A DNA stretch of 64,000 nucleotides from Rhodobacteraceae bacterium HLUCCO07 (GTDB taxonomy: Bacteria > Pseudomonadota > Alphaproteobacteria > Rhodobacterales > Rhodobacteraceae). The notes under the pieces were generated by a model. The model made no database searches. It was not told the DNA's origin and saw nothing but the letters and a program-made list of their open reading frames with translations. The stretch is taken from positions 124,001 to 188,000 of the forward strand of contig LJSU01000028.1 of NCBI GenBank assembly GCA_001314705.1. Reading direction: 5' to 3'. The position numbers were made by a program, and so were the translations under genes. Shown here in pieces: positions 26,965-36,808 of this stretch (position 1 is the stretch's first letter; each line of letters begins with the position of its first letter).

Positions 26965-26983
26965 GTTGACAAAAATAGTCGAC
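26965..26983. promoter_or_regulatory. Candidate iron-responsive operator in the hmuS-hmuR divergent region
   Basis: Imperfect inverted repeat GTTGAC-AAAAATA-GTCGAC in an AT-rich tract. Confidence 0.35.
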
Positions 26984-27088
26984 TTAAATAGCGAGTGCAA
27001 GTCTCCCATTGGCGGAGTGAACGAACACCACGAACGCAGCCAGCCCTGTGCCAGCCCGAACCGTCGTGAGGATTGGAAAGGGATAGGA

Positions 27089-29080
27089 ATGCGTGTGAAC
27101 TGCACCGTGAGGGCGGCGCTTATGCTGGGCGTTGCGACGATCTGGGCCTTGCCGGCCGTGGCCCAGGATGATGTGACAGAACTGGACGAAGTGACCCTCG
27201 GCAAGAGCAAGCGCGAGGTCAGGACCGACACCGCCAGGCCTGAAACCAATGTGGATCAGGAAGAGATCGAGGATCGCCAGGCCAGCACCATCGCGGAACT
27301 GACGGATTCGGTCCCTGGCGTGACGCTGATCAACGGGCAGTCACCACAAGGTTCGGGGATCAATATCCGGGGGTTCGGGGCGAACTCGACCTTTGGCAGT
27401 GACCAGAAGGTGCTTATCCAGGTTGATGATGCCGATGTCGGTGCCGAAGAACTCTATCGCATCGGCACCCAGCTTTATACCGATCCCGCGCTTTACAAGC
27501 AGGTGACGGTGATTCGCGGCATGGCCGGCACGCTGGAATACGGTTCGGGCGCGATCGGCGGGCTTGTCCGGCTCGAAACCAAGGACGCGTCGGATTTTAC
27601 CGGCGGCGTTCCGGGATTCAAGTTGCGCCAGACATTGCAAGCCTCGACCAATGGCGACGGGATCACCAGTTCGACGATCATGGCATGGCAACCGACGGAT
27701 GATTTCGAGGTTCTGGGCAATTTCACCTATTCGACGCAGGACGAACAGGTTGACGGTTCGGGTGCGGTGATCGGCAATTCGGGCTTCAAGCTGCCGAGCT
27801 GGCAGTTAAAGGCGAAGAAGACCTTCGGCGACGGCGACCATTCGCTCAGCTTCTCGATTGCCGAAACCGCGTCGGATGACAAGGACGTGCCCTATGACTC
27901 GTTCATGACCTCGGGCGGAAATTTCGGGAATGTCGACCGGCAGACAAGTCAGCGCACGGCGACGCTGGGCTATAACTACAACCCGGTAGGCAATGACCTG
28001 ATCGACCTCGACGTGACCCTGTCCTATGCGGACCAGAAGATCGACCAGAGCTATGTTCCGGGCAGTTCACCGCTCGAAGGCACGCCGGACTTTCCGTTCC
28101 TGCAACCGCTGGTCGATGCCGATCACCGTTACGAAACGACCAAGCTGATCTTCAAGAACACGGCCCGGTTCGAGACCGGCACGGTCTTTCACGACCTGCG
28201 CACCGGAGTGGAATTCAAGCACAAGAAACGCCGTGATGCATCTTCTGCGCCCGGTGGTACCGATGAGCGGATCGCGCTTTTCTTGGTCGATGACATGAGC
28301 ATCGGCGAGCGCCTGACCCTGACTCCGGCGTTGCGCTACGAAACCCAGAACATTGGAGACGACACCGCGTCTTATTCCAATGACGCGCTGATGGGCGGGA
28401 TCTCGGCGCACTACAGGATCGGCAACGGATTCGCGGTTTTCGGCTCGCTGGCCTATACCGAGAACCTGCCGATCATAGACGATCTCGATACCCCTGCCTA
28501 CATGACACAGAGTGAGAAGGCGAGCACGGTCGAGCTGGGCTTTTCCTATGACCGGCTGGACGTGTTCACGCCTGGCGATGACCTTTCGTTCAAGGTGACG
28601 GCCTACAAGACCAAGGTCTGGGATGTCACCTCCTACACCACGCCGACGATGGTGCCGGTCACGGATATCGAGATGGAGGGGCTTGAGCTCGAGACGGCCT
28701 ACAGCCTGTCCTCGGGGCTCTACATGGACCTCAACGCCAATATCCAGCGCGGACGGGAAACCGCCCCGGCGCCGGGCGGGGATTGGCGCGGGATTCCGGC
28801 GGATCAGCTGCGCCTGACCGTGGGCAAGAAATGGCAGGAAAATCTGGATCTTAGCTGGGAAGTCGTGGCCAATGACCGGATGAATCGGGCGGCCACGCCG
28901 ACGCCTTCGAACGTGGTGCACAACCTGCGGGGAACGTATCGTCCGCAGGGTGGATTGTTCCGGGGGACCGAGCTGCGGGTGGGGGTCGAGAACCTCTTTG
29001 ATCTCGACTACACGCCGCACCTTGCGACCCGCAAGGCCCCGGGGCGGACGATCAAGTTCACCGTGTCCAAGACCTTCTGA
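27089..29080 (+). CDS. hmuR: TonB-dependent heme/hemoglobin receptor HmuR
   Basis: Signal peptide to AVAQ, plug TARPETNVDQEEIEDRQASTIAELTDSVPGVTLINGQSPQGSGINIRGFG, barrel ending in aromatic F; divergent from hmuSTUV. Confidence 0.9.
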   Translation: MRVNCTVRAALMLGVATIWALPAVAQDDVTELDEVTLGKSKREVRTDTARPETNVDQEEIEDRQASTIAELTDSVPGVTLINGQSPQGSGINIRGFGANSTFGSDQKVLIQVDDADVGAEELYRIGTQLYTDPALYKQVTVIRGMAGTLEYGSGAIGGLVRLETKDASDFTGGVPGFKLRQTLQASTNGDGITSSTIMAWQPTDDFEVLGNFTYSTQDEQVDGSGAVIGNSGFKLPSWQLKAKKTFGDGDHSLSFSIAETASDDKDVPYDSFMTSGGNFGNVDRQTSQRTATLGYNYNPVGNDLIDLDVTLSYADQKIDQSYVPGSSPLEGTPDFPFLQPLVDADHRYETTKLIFKNTARFETGTVFHDLRTGVEFKHKKRRDASSAPGGTDERIALFLVDDMSIGERLTLTPALRYETQNIGDDTASYSNDALMGGISAHYRIGNGFAVFGSLAYTENLPIIDDLDTPAYMTQSEKASTVELGFSYDRLDVFTPGDDLSFKVTAYKTKVWDVTSYTTPTMVPVTDIEMEGLELETAYSLSSGLYMDLNANIQRGRETAPAPGGDWRGIPADQLRLTVGKKWQENLDLSWEVVANDRMNRAATPTPSNVVHNLRGTYRPQGGLFRGTELRVGVENLFDLDYTPHLATRKAPGRTIKFTVSKTF

Positions 29081-29093
29081 ACGCGGCGAAAGC

Positions 29094-29119
29094 GCCGGGT
29101 GGGCCGGGGCCCGCCCGGC
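29094..29119 (+). terminator. GC hairpin downstream of hmuR
   Basis: GCCGGGTGGGCC / GGCCCGCCCGGC arms (one G-T wobble, very short loop), 14 nt after the hmuR stop. Confidence 0.5.
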
Positions 29120-29154
29120 CCGCGCGCGGCGCGTTCACCTTTGCACGCAACACC

Positions 29155-29232
29155 CCGAAAACCGGGGGGTGACATCCGGCTGACATCCGTACACCGCCCG
29201 GCTGCCGCCGGAATCGCCCTACTACCGTTAAC
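29155..29232 (+). repeat. Dispersed intergenic repeat, copy 2
   Basis: CCCCGAAAACCGGGGGGTGACATCCGGCTGACATCCGTACACCGCCCGGCTGCCG...CCGTTAAC between hmuR and pncB 3' ends. Confidence 0.6.
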
Positions 29233-29470
29233 CACTGGTGGTCAGATTGTGTGTGACGACCGCGATCCTGTCACGCAGGCATCGGCAGGCCCGTTCAGAG
29301 GGTGAGGTCGTAGGGCGGGCGATCCAACAATTTGTGGAGGTGCCTTTTCTGCAGATCGCCCATGCGACGGCCCGCCGGAAAAAGATCGGGGCGTGTTGCC
29401 TTGGGCCGAAGTTTGCCCACCCGGAGCGGGCGCTGCCCTCCGGTCAGGACCGAATGACACCGGGTGGGCG

Positions 29471-30760
29471 TCAAACCACAACCTCCATCGCTTCCTGCTC
29501 GCCGACCCCGAACACCCGCTTGTAGCGCGCGATCTCGTCGGCGGGGCCCATCGCCTTGCGGGGGTTGTCGGAGAGCTTGACCGTGGGGCGGCCCTCGGCG
29601 GCGACGGCCTTGCAGACCATGGAGAAGGGGGCGAGGGAATCGTCGGGGGTGAGGCCGCGGAAATCGTTGGTCAGGAGCGTGCCCCAGCCGAAGCTGACCT
29701 TGACCCGGCCAGAGAATTGCCGGTGCAGTTCGATGATCTTTTCGACGTCGAGGCCGTCGGAGAAGATCACCAGTTTCTCGCGCGGGTCTTCGCCGCGGCT
29801 TTTCCACCAGTCGATGGCGATCTCGGCGCCCTTGGCGGGATCGCCGGAATCGATGCGGATACCGGTCCATTGCGTCAGCCAGTCGGGCGCGCGGTCGAGA
29901 AAACCCCTGGTGCCGTAGGTGTCGGGCAGGATGATGCGCAGGTTGCCGTCATGGTCGCGGTGCCAGTCGGAGAGCACCTCATAGGGCGCGCGGGCCAGTT
30001 CCTCGTCGCTGTCGGCCAGCGCGGCATAGACCATGGGCAGTTCGTGGGCGTTGGTGCCGATCGCCTCGATGTCGCGTTTCATGGCGATGTGGCAGTTCGA
30101 AGTGCCGACGAAGGCGGGGCCGAGCCCCTCGATCATGGCCTGCACGCAGCGGTCCTGCCAGAGGTAGGAATGGCGGCGGCGGGTGCCGAAATCGGCGATC
30201 CTGAGGCCGTCGATCCCGCGCAGGCGTTCGATCTTTTCCCAGAGCTTGGTGAGGGCGCGGGCATAGAGCACCTGGAGTTCGAACCGGCCCATGCGGTTGA
30301 GCACGGCGCGTCCGCGCAGTTCCATCAGCACGGCAAGGGCGGGAATTTCCCAGAGCGTGACCTCGGCCCAGGTGCCTTCGAAGGTGAGCTCGAACTGGCC
30401 GTCGCGTTTCTCGAGGTGGTAGGGGGGCAGGCGGAGGTTCTCGAACCAGGTCATGAACTCGGGGCGGAACATCTGGCGTTTGCCGTAGAAGGTGTTGCCG
30501 CGCAGGAAGGTGGATTCGCCGCGGGTAAGCGAGAGCGAGCGGATATGGTCGAGCTGTTCGCGCAGCTCGCCCTCGTCGATGAGCTCGGCCAGGCGGACGG
30601 ATTTCGAACGGTTGATGAGCGAGAACGTGACCTGCGTGTCGGGCTTGTTGCGAAAGACCGATTGGCACATCAGCAGCTTGTAGAAGTCGTTGTCGATCAG
30701 CGAGCGCACGATCGGGTCGATCTTCCACTTGTGGTTCCAGACGCGGGTGGCGATGTCCAA
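29471..30760 (-). CDS. pncB: Nicotinate phosphoribosyltransferase
   Basis: [74 protein letters not shown]; inferred TTG start at 30760 ([22 protein letters not shown]). Confidence 0.92.
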   Translation of the reverse strand: MDIATRVWNHKWKIDPIVRSLIDNDFYKLLMCQSVFRNKPDTQVTFSLINRSKSVRLAELIDEGELREQLDHIRSLSLTRGESTFLRGNTFYGKRQMFRPEFMTWFENLRLPPYHLEKRDGQFELTFEGTWAEVTLWEIPALAVLMELRGRAVLNRMGRFELQVLYARALTKLWEKIERLRGIDGLRIADFGTRRRHSYLWQDRCVQAMIEGLGPAFVGTSNCHIAMKRDIEAIGTNAHELPMVYAALADSDEELARAPYEVLSDWHRDHDGNLRIILPDTYGTRGFLDRAPDWLTQWTGIRIDSGDPAKGAEIAIDWWKSRGEDPREKLVIFSDGLDVEKIIELHRQFSGRVKVSFGWGTLLTNDFRGLTPDDSLAPFSMVCKAVAAEGRPTVKLSDNPRKAMGPADEIARYKRVFGVGEQEAMEVVV

Positions 30761-30798
30761 GGCGTGCGTCCCCCATTGTTGGCAGGTGTCGCACCGTT

Positions 30799-33048
30799 CT
30801 AGGACAGATCGGCAGGGGGCGGAAAGGGGAAAGGCGCGGCAGCGGGCGATTGGGCAAGGGTTTGCAACAGGTCGTCCTTGTGCAGGGGTTTGCTGAGAAA
30901 GCCGTTCATGCCCGCGGCCAGGCAGGCGGCGCGATCGGAGGCGAAGGCATTGGCGGTGAGCGCGATGATATGGGGCTGGGCCGGGGCCTCGGCCCGGATC
31001 GCGCGGGTCGCGGCGAGGCCGTCCATCTCGGGCATGGACATGTCCATCAGCACGATGTCGGGGCGGTGGCGGCGCGTCATCTCGACCGCCGCGCGCCCGT
31101 TCTCGGCAAAGAGCAGGGTGAATGGCGTGTCCTTGAGGAACTTTCGCACGAGAAGGCGATTGGTGCGGTTGTCCTCGGCGACAAGCACGACACGGTGGGC
31201 GAGGTCCGGCGGTCGGTCGGGCAAGGCGGGTGCGGGGTGCGTCGCGTCGGGGCCCCGGGCCATGTGCAGGGTGACGGTAAAGCATGAGCCCTTGCCGAGG
31301 GCCGAGGTCAGCGTGATGTCGCCACCCATCTCGCGCGCCAGCAGGCGCGAAATGGAAAGGCCGAGCCCGGTTCCGCCGAATTGCCGCGTCGTGGCGGTAT
31401 CGGCCTGTTCGAATTCGTCGAACACATGCGCGATCCGGTCGGGGGCGATCCCGATGCCGGTATCCTCGATCTCGAAGCGCAGGCGATGCCCGGTGCCCTC
31501 GCTCCGGGCCGAGGCGCGGATCGTGACACCGCCGCGGCTGGTGAACTTGATCGCGTTGCCGACGATGTTGATCAGGATCTGCCTGAGCCGCCCGTCGTCG
31601 CCCGTCACCCGGTGGGGCAGCGCGCCGTCGATCAGCAGGTCGAGCGTCAGCCCCCTGGCGCGTGCCTGCGGCTTGAGAATGGCGAGGGCCTCGCCGATGC
31701 AGGCCGCGGGGGAGAAGACATTGGCGTGCAACACCGGCTTGCCGGCGTCGAGCCGCGAAAACTCGAGGATGTCGTTGATGATGCGCAAAAGCGCATTGGC
31801 CGACTGGCGGATGGTCTGGACATAGTGTCGGCTTTCGGCGCCAAGCTGCGTCTCGGCGAGGAGGTCGGCCATGCCGATGATACCATTCATCGGTGTGCGG
31901 ATCTCGTGGCTCATCGTGGCCAGGAAACTGGCCTTGGCGCGTTCGCCCTTCTCGGCGGCGATCTTGGCCTCGGCCAGTTCGGCCTCATGCTTCTTGGCCG
32001 ATGAAATATCCCGTTCGATCGAGATGACCATTTCCACCGCGCCGGTCTCGTCGAGAACCGGCACGATGTTGGTTTCGATCCAGATCCGTCGCCCATCCTT
32101 GCGCTGGTTGAGGATCTCGGCCCGGTGCGCGCGGCCCGCCGCCACGGCGGCGGCGATACCGTCGCTGACCGCGGAATCGGTGTCGGGGGCGTTCAGAAGC
32201 TCGGACGGGCGCAGGCCACGCGCCTCTTGCAGGGAATAGCCGGTGATGCGGGTAAACGCCTCGTTCACCCAGAAGATGCAGCCGTCGGGCTCGGCCATGA
32301 TCACGCTGTCATTGGCGTGGCGGGCCACCAGCGACAGGTTGCGGGCCTCGCGTTGCTGCTCCTTGAGGTGGGAATTGGCGCGGGCGAGATCGAGGCTTTG
32401 GACCAGCAAGTCGCGGCTGTCGCGGGTGTGGCGCCGATGCCCCGAGACGACGAAGCCGAGGAAGATGTAGATCGCGTAACCCATGATCCCGGTCGCGATC
32501 AGGTCGAAAAGCGCCCGTTGCGACAGGCGCCCCTGCGTGACGATCTCGAACAGGAACAACCCCGCGAGGGTTGCGGCATAGAGTGCCAGCCGTACAAGCG
32601 CCGCGCTCCGGTGAAATGGCAGAACGAGTCCGGCGTTGACCGCGGCGCCCGCGGCGAACGCCATGGCAAAGGCCGTCGCCGTATCATCGGGAACGCCGAG
32701 CCATGCGAGTGCGATGCAGGCACTGATGGTCGCCGCCTGCAACCCGGCACTGACCGTCGCCAGCCGCGACAGGCGCGCCGGTTCGGCGCCGCGCGCCACG
32801 AGGCCGGGCACGGCACGCAGCAGGCCACAATCCAAGATTTCACCTGCCATGGCCAAGGTACCGGCCATCAGCCCGATAAAGGGCCCGGCCAGCAGGACGA
32901 GAGCGACACTGCCCAGCAGGGTCATCACCTGACGAGCCCAGAAATGCGATACGCGCCCGTGGGCATAGCGCAGAAACAACCCCGTGGGCGCGTTGCGGGC
33001 ATCGAACGCGTCGAGCCGCGCCCGGATATCCTGAATCGCCGCTGTCAT
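30799..33048 (-). CDS. Membrane-bound PAS hybrid sensor histidine kinase/response regulator
   Basis: Multi-TM N-term, PAS ([30 protein letters not shown]), HisKA ([21 protein letters not shown]), HATPase, REC ([19 protein letters not shown]...[22 protein letters not shown]). Confidence 0.92.
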   Translation of the reverse strand: MTAAIQDIRARLDAFDARNAPTGLFLRYAHGRVSHFWARQVMTLLGSVALVLLAGPFIGLMAGTLAMAGEILDCGLLRAVPGLVARGAEPARLSRLATVSAGLQAATISACIALAWLGVPDDTATAFAMAFAAGAAVNAGLVLPFHRSAALVRLALYAATLAGLFLFEIVTQGRLSQRALFDLIATGIMGYAIYIFLGFVVSGHRRHTRDSRDLLVQSLDLARANSHLKEQQREARNLSLVARHANDSVIMAEPDGCIFWVNEAFTRITGYSLQEARGLRPSELLNAPDTDSAVSDGIAAAVAAGRAHRAEILNQRKDGRRIWIETNIVPVLDETGAVEMVISIERDISSAKKHEAELAEAKIAAEKGERAKASFLATMSHEIRTPMNGIIGMADLLAETQLGAESRHYVQTIRQSANALLRIINDILEFSRLDAGKPVLHANVFSPAACIGEALAILKPQARARGLTLDLLIDGALPHRVTGDDGRLRQILINIVGNAIKFTSRGGVTIRASARSEGTGHRLRFEIEDTGIGIAPDRIAHVFDEFEQADTATTRQFGGTGLGLSISRLLAREMGGDITLTSALGKGSCFTVTLHMARGPDATHPAPALPDRPPDLAHRVVLVAEDNRTNRLLVRKFLKDTPFTLLFAENGRAAVEMTRRHRPDIVLMDMSMPEMDGLAATRAIRAEAPAQPHIIALTANAFASDRAACLAAGMNGFLSKPLHKDDLLQTLAQSPAAAPFPFPPPADLS

Positions 33049-33127
33049 CGGTTTTACGCTGGTTCCCTTTTGCCGATATGGCTGGAGCCTAGCGCGTGAT
33101 GGGTTAAGAAACCCGCAATGCCCGCCC

Positions 33128-33724
33128 TCAGGCGAGGGTGACGCCCGCCTGCGTCATCTCGGCCTCTGCCGTGGCAAGCGAGCCGTCGAGGTCGATCGCC
33201 CGGCACAGATCGCGCCGCACGGTCACATCAAAGCCCAGCCGCGCGGCGTCGAGTGCCGACCAGGCGACGCAGAAATCGGTGGCAAGGCCGACAAGCGTAA
33301 GCCGGCCCACGCCACGCTCGCGCAGCCAGCCTTCGAGGCCGGTTGGCGTGCTGTGATCATTCTCGAAAAAGGCCGAATAGCTGTCGAGGCCCGGGTGCAT
33401 TCCCTTGCGCTGGATGAGTGCTGCGGGAACGGTATCAAGCGCGCGGTGAAAGGCGGCACCGGGGCTACCCTGGACACAGTGATCGGGCCAGAGCACCTGC
33501 GGGCCATAGGGCATTTCCACCGTCTCGAACGGGGCCTTGCCGGGGTGGGACGAGGCGAAGGAGGAATGCCCGGCCGGGTGCCAGTCCTGCGTCAGGGCCA
33601 CGGTATCGAACTCGCGCATCAGCGCATTGATGCCGGGCACGATCTCGTCGCCGCCCGCGACCGCGAGTGCGCCGCCGGGGCAGAAATCGTTCTGCATGTC
33701 GATCACGATCAGGGCATGGGTCAT
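33128..33724 (-). CDS. pncA: Nicotinamidase/isochorismatase family protein
   Basis: ALIVIDMQNDFCPGGALAVAGGDEIVPGINAL, TQDWHPAGHSSFASSHPG, VGLATDFCVAWSALDAARLGF. Confidence 0.93.
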   Translation of the reverse strand: MTHALIVIDMQNDFCPGGALAVAGGDEIVPGINALMREFDTVALTQDWHPAGHSSFASSHPGKAPFETVEMPYGPQVLWPDHCVQGSPGAAFHRALDTVPAALIQRKGMHPGLDSYSAFFENDHSTPTGLEGWLRERGVGRLTLVGLATDFCVAWSALDAARLGFDVTVRRDLCRAIDLDGSLATAEAEMTQAGVTLA

Positions 33725-33822
33725 GGGCTGTCCTTTCGCTCCTTGCCCGAGACTGGCGGCAAGCCGGGGCGCGGTCAACCGGACCCTTGCAGGGCAAGGG
33801 TTTCGGGCGTAAATCGGCGTGC

Positions 33823-34728
33823 ATGTTCACCTGCCGCGCGCTTTATCACTTCGCCCGTTTCGACGACCCCGCCGCGTTGCGCGGGCCATTGCTGCGCCTG
33901 TGCGAGCAAAACGGGATCACCGGGTCGCTTTTGCTGGCGCGCGAAGGGATCAACGGGACGATCGCGGGCAGGTTGACCGGGCTTGACCGGGTTTTGGCAC
34001 ATATCCGTGCCCTGCCTGGCTGTGACGACATTACCTGGAAGGACAGCCCCGCTGCGGAGCAGCCGTTTCGGAGGATGAAGGTCCGCCTCAAGCGCGAGAT
34101 CGTGACCATGGGGCAGCCCGATGTCGATCCCATGCGCAAGGTGGGCCGCTATGTCGAGCCGACCGAATGGAACGACCTGATCCTCGCACCCGATGTCGCG
34201 GTGATCGACACGCGCAACGATTACGAGGTCGCGATCGGCACGTTTCGCGGTGCGGTGGATCCGCAAACCGCGAGTTTCCGCGATTTCCCGGCATGGTGGG
34301 AGGCCAACAAGGCGCGGTTTCACAACAAGCGGATCGCGATGTTCTGCACCGGGGGAATCCGCTGCGAGAAATCAACCAACTGGCTTTTGCAACAGGGCGT
34401 CGAGGAGGTGTTTCACCTCAAGGGCGGAATCCTGAAATACCTTGAAGAAGTGCCCGAGCAAGAGAGCACGTGGGAAGGCGAATGCTTTGTCTTTGACGGG
34501 CGGGTTTCGGTGGGCCACGGCTTGCGCGAGGGGCCGCACCTGCTCTGCCATGCCTGCCGTCGCCCGATCCTGCCCGAAGACAGGGCACGGCCCGAATACG
34601 AGGACGGCGTGAGCTGTCATCATTGCGTGGACGAGACCTCGGAGGCCGACAAGGCCCGGTTTCGCGAGCGGCAGAAACAGATAAGGCTGGCCGAAGCCCG
34701 CGGGGAACAGCATCTGCGCAGCGCCTGA
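33823..34728 (+). CDS. trhO: tRNA uridine-34 hydroxylase (rhodanese-type TrhO/YceA)
   Basis: LYHFARFDDPAALRGPLL, AREGINGTIAG, VIDTRNDYEVAIGTFRGAVDPQTASFRDFPAW, MFCTGGIRCEKSTNWL. Confidence 0.92.
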   Translation: MFTCRALYHFARFDDPAALRGPLLRLCEQNGITGSLLLAREGINGTIAGRLTGLDRVLAHIRALPGCDDITWKDSPAAEQPFRRMKVRLKREIVTMGQPDVDPMRKVGRYVEPTEWNDLILAPDVAVIDTRNDYEVAIGTFRGAVDPQTASFRDFPAWWEANKARFHNKRIAMFCTGGIRCEKSTNWLLQQGVEEVFHLKGGILKYLEEVPEQESTWEGECFVFDGRVSVGHGLREGPHLLCHACRRPILPEDRARPEYEDGVSCHHCVDETSEADKARFRERQKQIRLAEARGEQHLRSA

Positions 34729-34802
34729 GCTTTGGGCCTTTTCCCCCGGTGTCGGATGGTGTCAACTGCGCGGCGAAACACCGATCGAACTGGACCCGGA
34801 AA

Positions 34803-35768
34803 ATGACACATTGCCTCACTGCCAGCCCTGAAACCTGCGCATGGGGCTATTTCGATGCGGGGCTTCCTGCCGCGCTTGAGATCGACAGCGGCGAAGAAGT
34901 GGTGATCGAGACGGTTTCGGGCGGGCCGGACCATGTGCCGGGCAAGGATGCCGGGTTCCACGTGCCGCCCGAGTTGTGGGAGATTCACGCGCGATCCGAG
35001 CGGATGTTGCCGGGCCATATCCTGACCGGGCCGGTGGCGGTGCGGGGCGCGCGGCCGGGGCATGTGTTGCAGGTCGATATCCTTGATGTCACGCTGCGGC
35101 AGGATTGGGGCTGGAACCTGATCCACCCGCTGATGGGCACATTGCCCGGCGAGTTCGAGCGCAAGCGGATCGAGATCATCCCGCTGGATCGCGCGGCGAT
35201 GGTGGGGCGGATGCCCTGGGGGCTCGACCTGCCGCTCAGGCCGTTCTTTGGCGTGATGGGCGTGGCGCCGCCGCCCGGATGGGGGCGCATCTCGACCATC
35301 GAGCCGCGCGCCCATGGCGGCAATATCGACAACCGCGAACTGGTGGCGGGGACGACGCTGTTCCTGCCGGTGCATGTTGCGGGGGCGATGTTCTGGTGCG
35401 GTGACGGGCACGGCGCACAGGGCGATGGCGAGGTCTGCGTCACCGCGATCGAGACCGCGCTTGCGGGTCGGTTTCGCCTGACCCTGCGCGAGGACATGGC
35501 GCTTGACCGGCCGCGCGCCGAGACGCCCACGCATCTGATCACGATGGGGATGCATGAGGACCTCGACCGCTGTGCCGAGGTGGCGCTGCGCGACATGATC
35601 GCGTGGATCGTCGCGGAAACGGGGCTGAGCCGCGAGGACGTCTACATGCTGTGTTCGCTGGCAGGCGACTTGCGGATCACGCAAACGGTGAACGGCCAGA
35701 AGGGCGTGCACATGATGATGGAGCGTGCATTGCTCGGGGCAGGGCAGGACGAGAGGAAACAGGGATGA
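34803..35768 (+). CDS. Acetamidase/formamidase family protein
   Basis: PGHVLQVDILDVTLRQDWGWN, FGVMGVAPPPGWGRISTIEPRAHGGNIDNRELVAGTTLFLPVHVAGAMFWCGDGHGAQGDGEV. Confidence 0.92.
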   Translation: MTHCLTASPETCAWGYFDAGLPAALEIDSGEEVVIETVSGGPDHVPGKDAGFHVPPELWEIHARSERMLPGHILTGPVAVRGARPGHVLQVDILDVTLRQDWGWNLIHPLMGTLPGEFERKRIEIIPLDRAAMVGRMPWGLDLPLRPFFGVMGVAPPPGWGRISTIEPRAHGGNIDNRELVAGTTLFLPVHVAGAMFWCGDGHGAQGDGEVCVTAIETALAGRFRLTLREDMALDRPRAETPTHLITMGMHEDLDRCAEVALRDMIAWIVAETGLSREDVYMLCSLAGDLRITQTVNGQKGVHMMMERALLGAGQDERKQG

Positions 35769-36730
35769 CGGTCAGGACCGCGATTATCGGGCTGGGGATC
35801 ATGGGGCGGCGGATGCTCGAACACATGGTCGCGCATGAAGGCTATGAGCCGGCGCTTTTGTGGGACCCGGACCCGGCAGCCTGTGCGCAAGCGCGTGACC
35901 TGGCGCCGGGGTCGGAGATCGCGCAGAGCGCGGAGGCGGCGATCGCGGGGGCCGATCTGGTTTACCTCGCCTGCCCGCCGGTCCCGCGCAAGGCGCTTGC
36001 GCTGATGGCCGCGGAGGCGGGCAAGGCGGTGTTCCTCGAAAAGCCGCTGGGCGTGGATATTGCTGCGAGCGAGGATCTTGTGGCGCGGCTGGCCGCCACG
36101 GGCGTGCCGGTAGCGGTGAATTTCACGCAAGCGGCAAGTCTGGCGATGACTGCCGTGACCGAGGCCGCCCGCACCGGTGCGATGGGCGCGCTTGTGGGGG
36201 CGGATATCGTCGTGACCTATGGCGCATGGCCGCGGGCGTGGCAGAAGGCTGCCGACTGGCTGCGCTTTCGCGACGAGGGGGGCATGACACGCGAGGTGAT
36301 CTCGCATTTCCTGTTCGTCTCGGAACGCGTCCTGGGGCCTTTGACATTGACATGGGCGCGCCCGTCGTATCCCGCCGACACGGCGCTGTGCGAAACCCAT
36401 ATGCTCGCCCGGCTCGAGACGGCCGAAGGATTGCCCGTCACGGTGATGGCCAGCGTCGGCGGGGCGCAGCCCGACCGGCAGGAACTCACACTCAAGGGCG
36501 CGCGTGCCAGCCACCGGATCAGCGATTTCTATGTCGATGCGGTCTCGGACGGTGGGCCGTTCCATCCCGTCGAGCGCGGTGGCGTGGACCCACGCAGCGG
36601 GGCGATCCGGGCGCAGCTCGACGAGTTCTTGGCGTTGATCGAGGGCAAGGCCAGCCGGCTTGCCACGCCGCAAGAGGCGCTGCGCGTGCAGAAACTGGTC
36701 GAGGCGATGCTGGCCGGGAAGGGCGGATGA
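35765..36730 (+). CDS. Gfo/Idh/MocA family oxidoreductase
   Basis: AIIGLGIMGRRMLEHM Rossmann start, KAVFLEKPLGVDIAASEDLV; ATGA overlap with acetamidase. Confidence 0.85.
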   Translation: MTVRTAIIGLGIMGRRMLEHMVAHEGYEPALLWDPDPAACAQARDLAPGSEIAQSAEAAIAGADLVYLACPPVPRKALALMAAEAGKAVFLEKPLGVDIAASEDLVARLAATGVPVAVNFTQAASLAMTAVTEAARTGAMGALVGADIVVTYGAWPRAWQKAADWLRFRDEGGMTREVISHFLFVSERVLGPLTLTWARPSYPADTALCETHMLARLETAEGLPVTVMASVGGAQPDRQELTLKGARASHRISDFYVDAVSDGGPFHPVERGGVDPRSGAIRAQLDEFLALIEGKASRLATPQEALRVQKLVEAMLAGKGG

Positions 36731-36808
36731 CGCCCGGTTTGCCCTTCCGCCTCCGGCGCATCGGTGATTAACCTAGGACCGGGAGACATGAAGAAAAGGG
36801 GAGATATC

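Noticed and set aside
30762-31285. N-terminal extension of the pncB ORF (604 aa form)
   Set aside because: The extension overlaps the kinase gene and lacks homology; a TTG start at 30760 gives a normal-length PncB.
33101-33114. GGGTT-AAGA-AACCC mini hairpin between pncA and the kinase gene
   Set aside because: Only a 5-bp stem; may affect operon readthrough but not convincing alone.
36731-36808. Riboswitch upstream of the NitT/TauT substrate-binding protein gene
   Set aside because: The gap is short and lacks TPP-box or other recognisable aptamer motifs.
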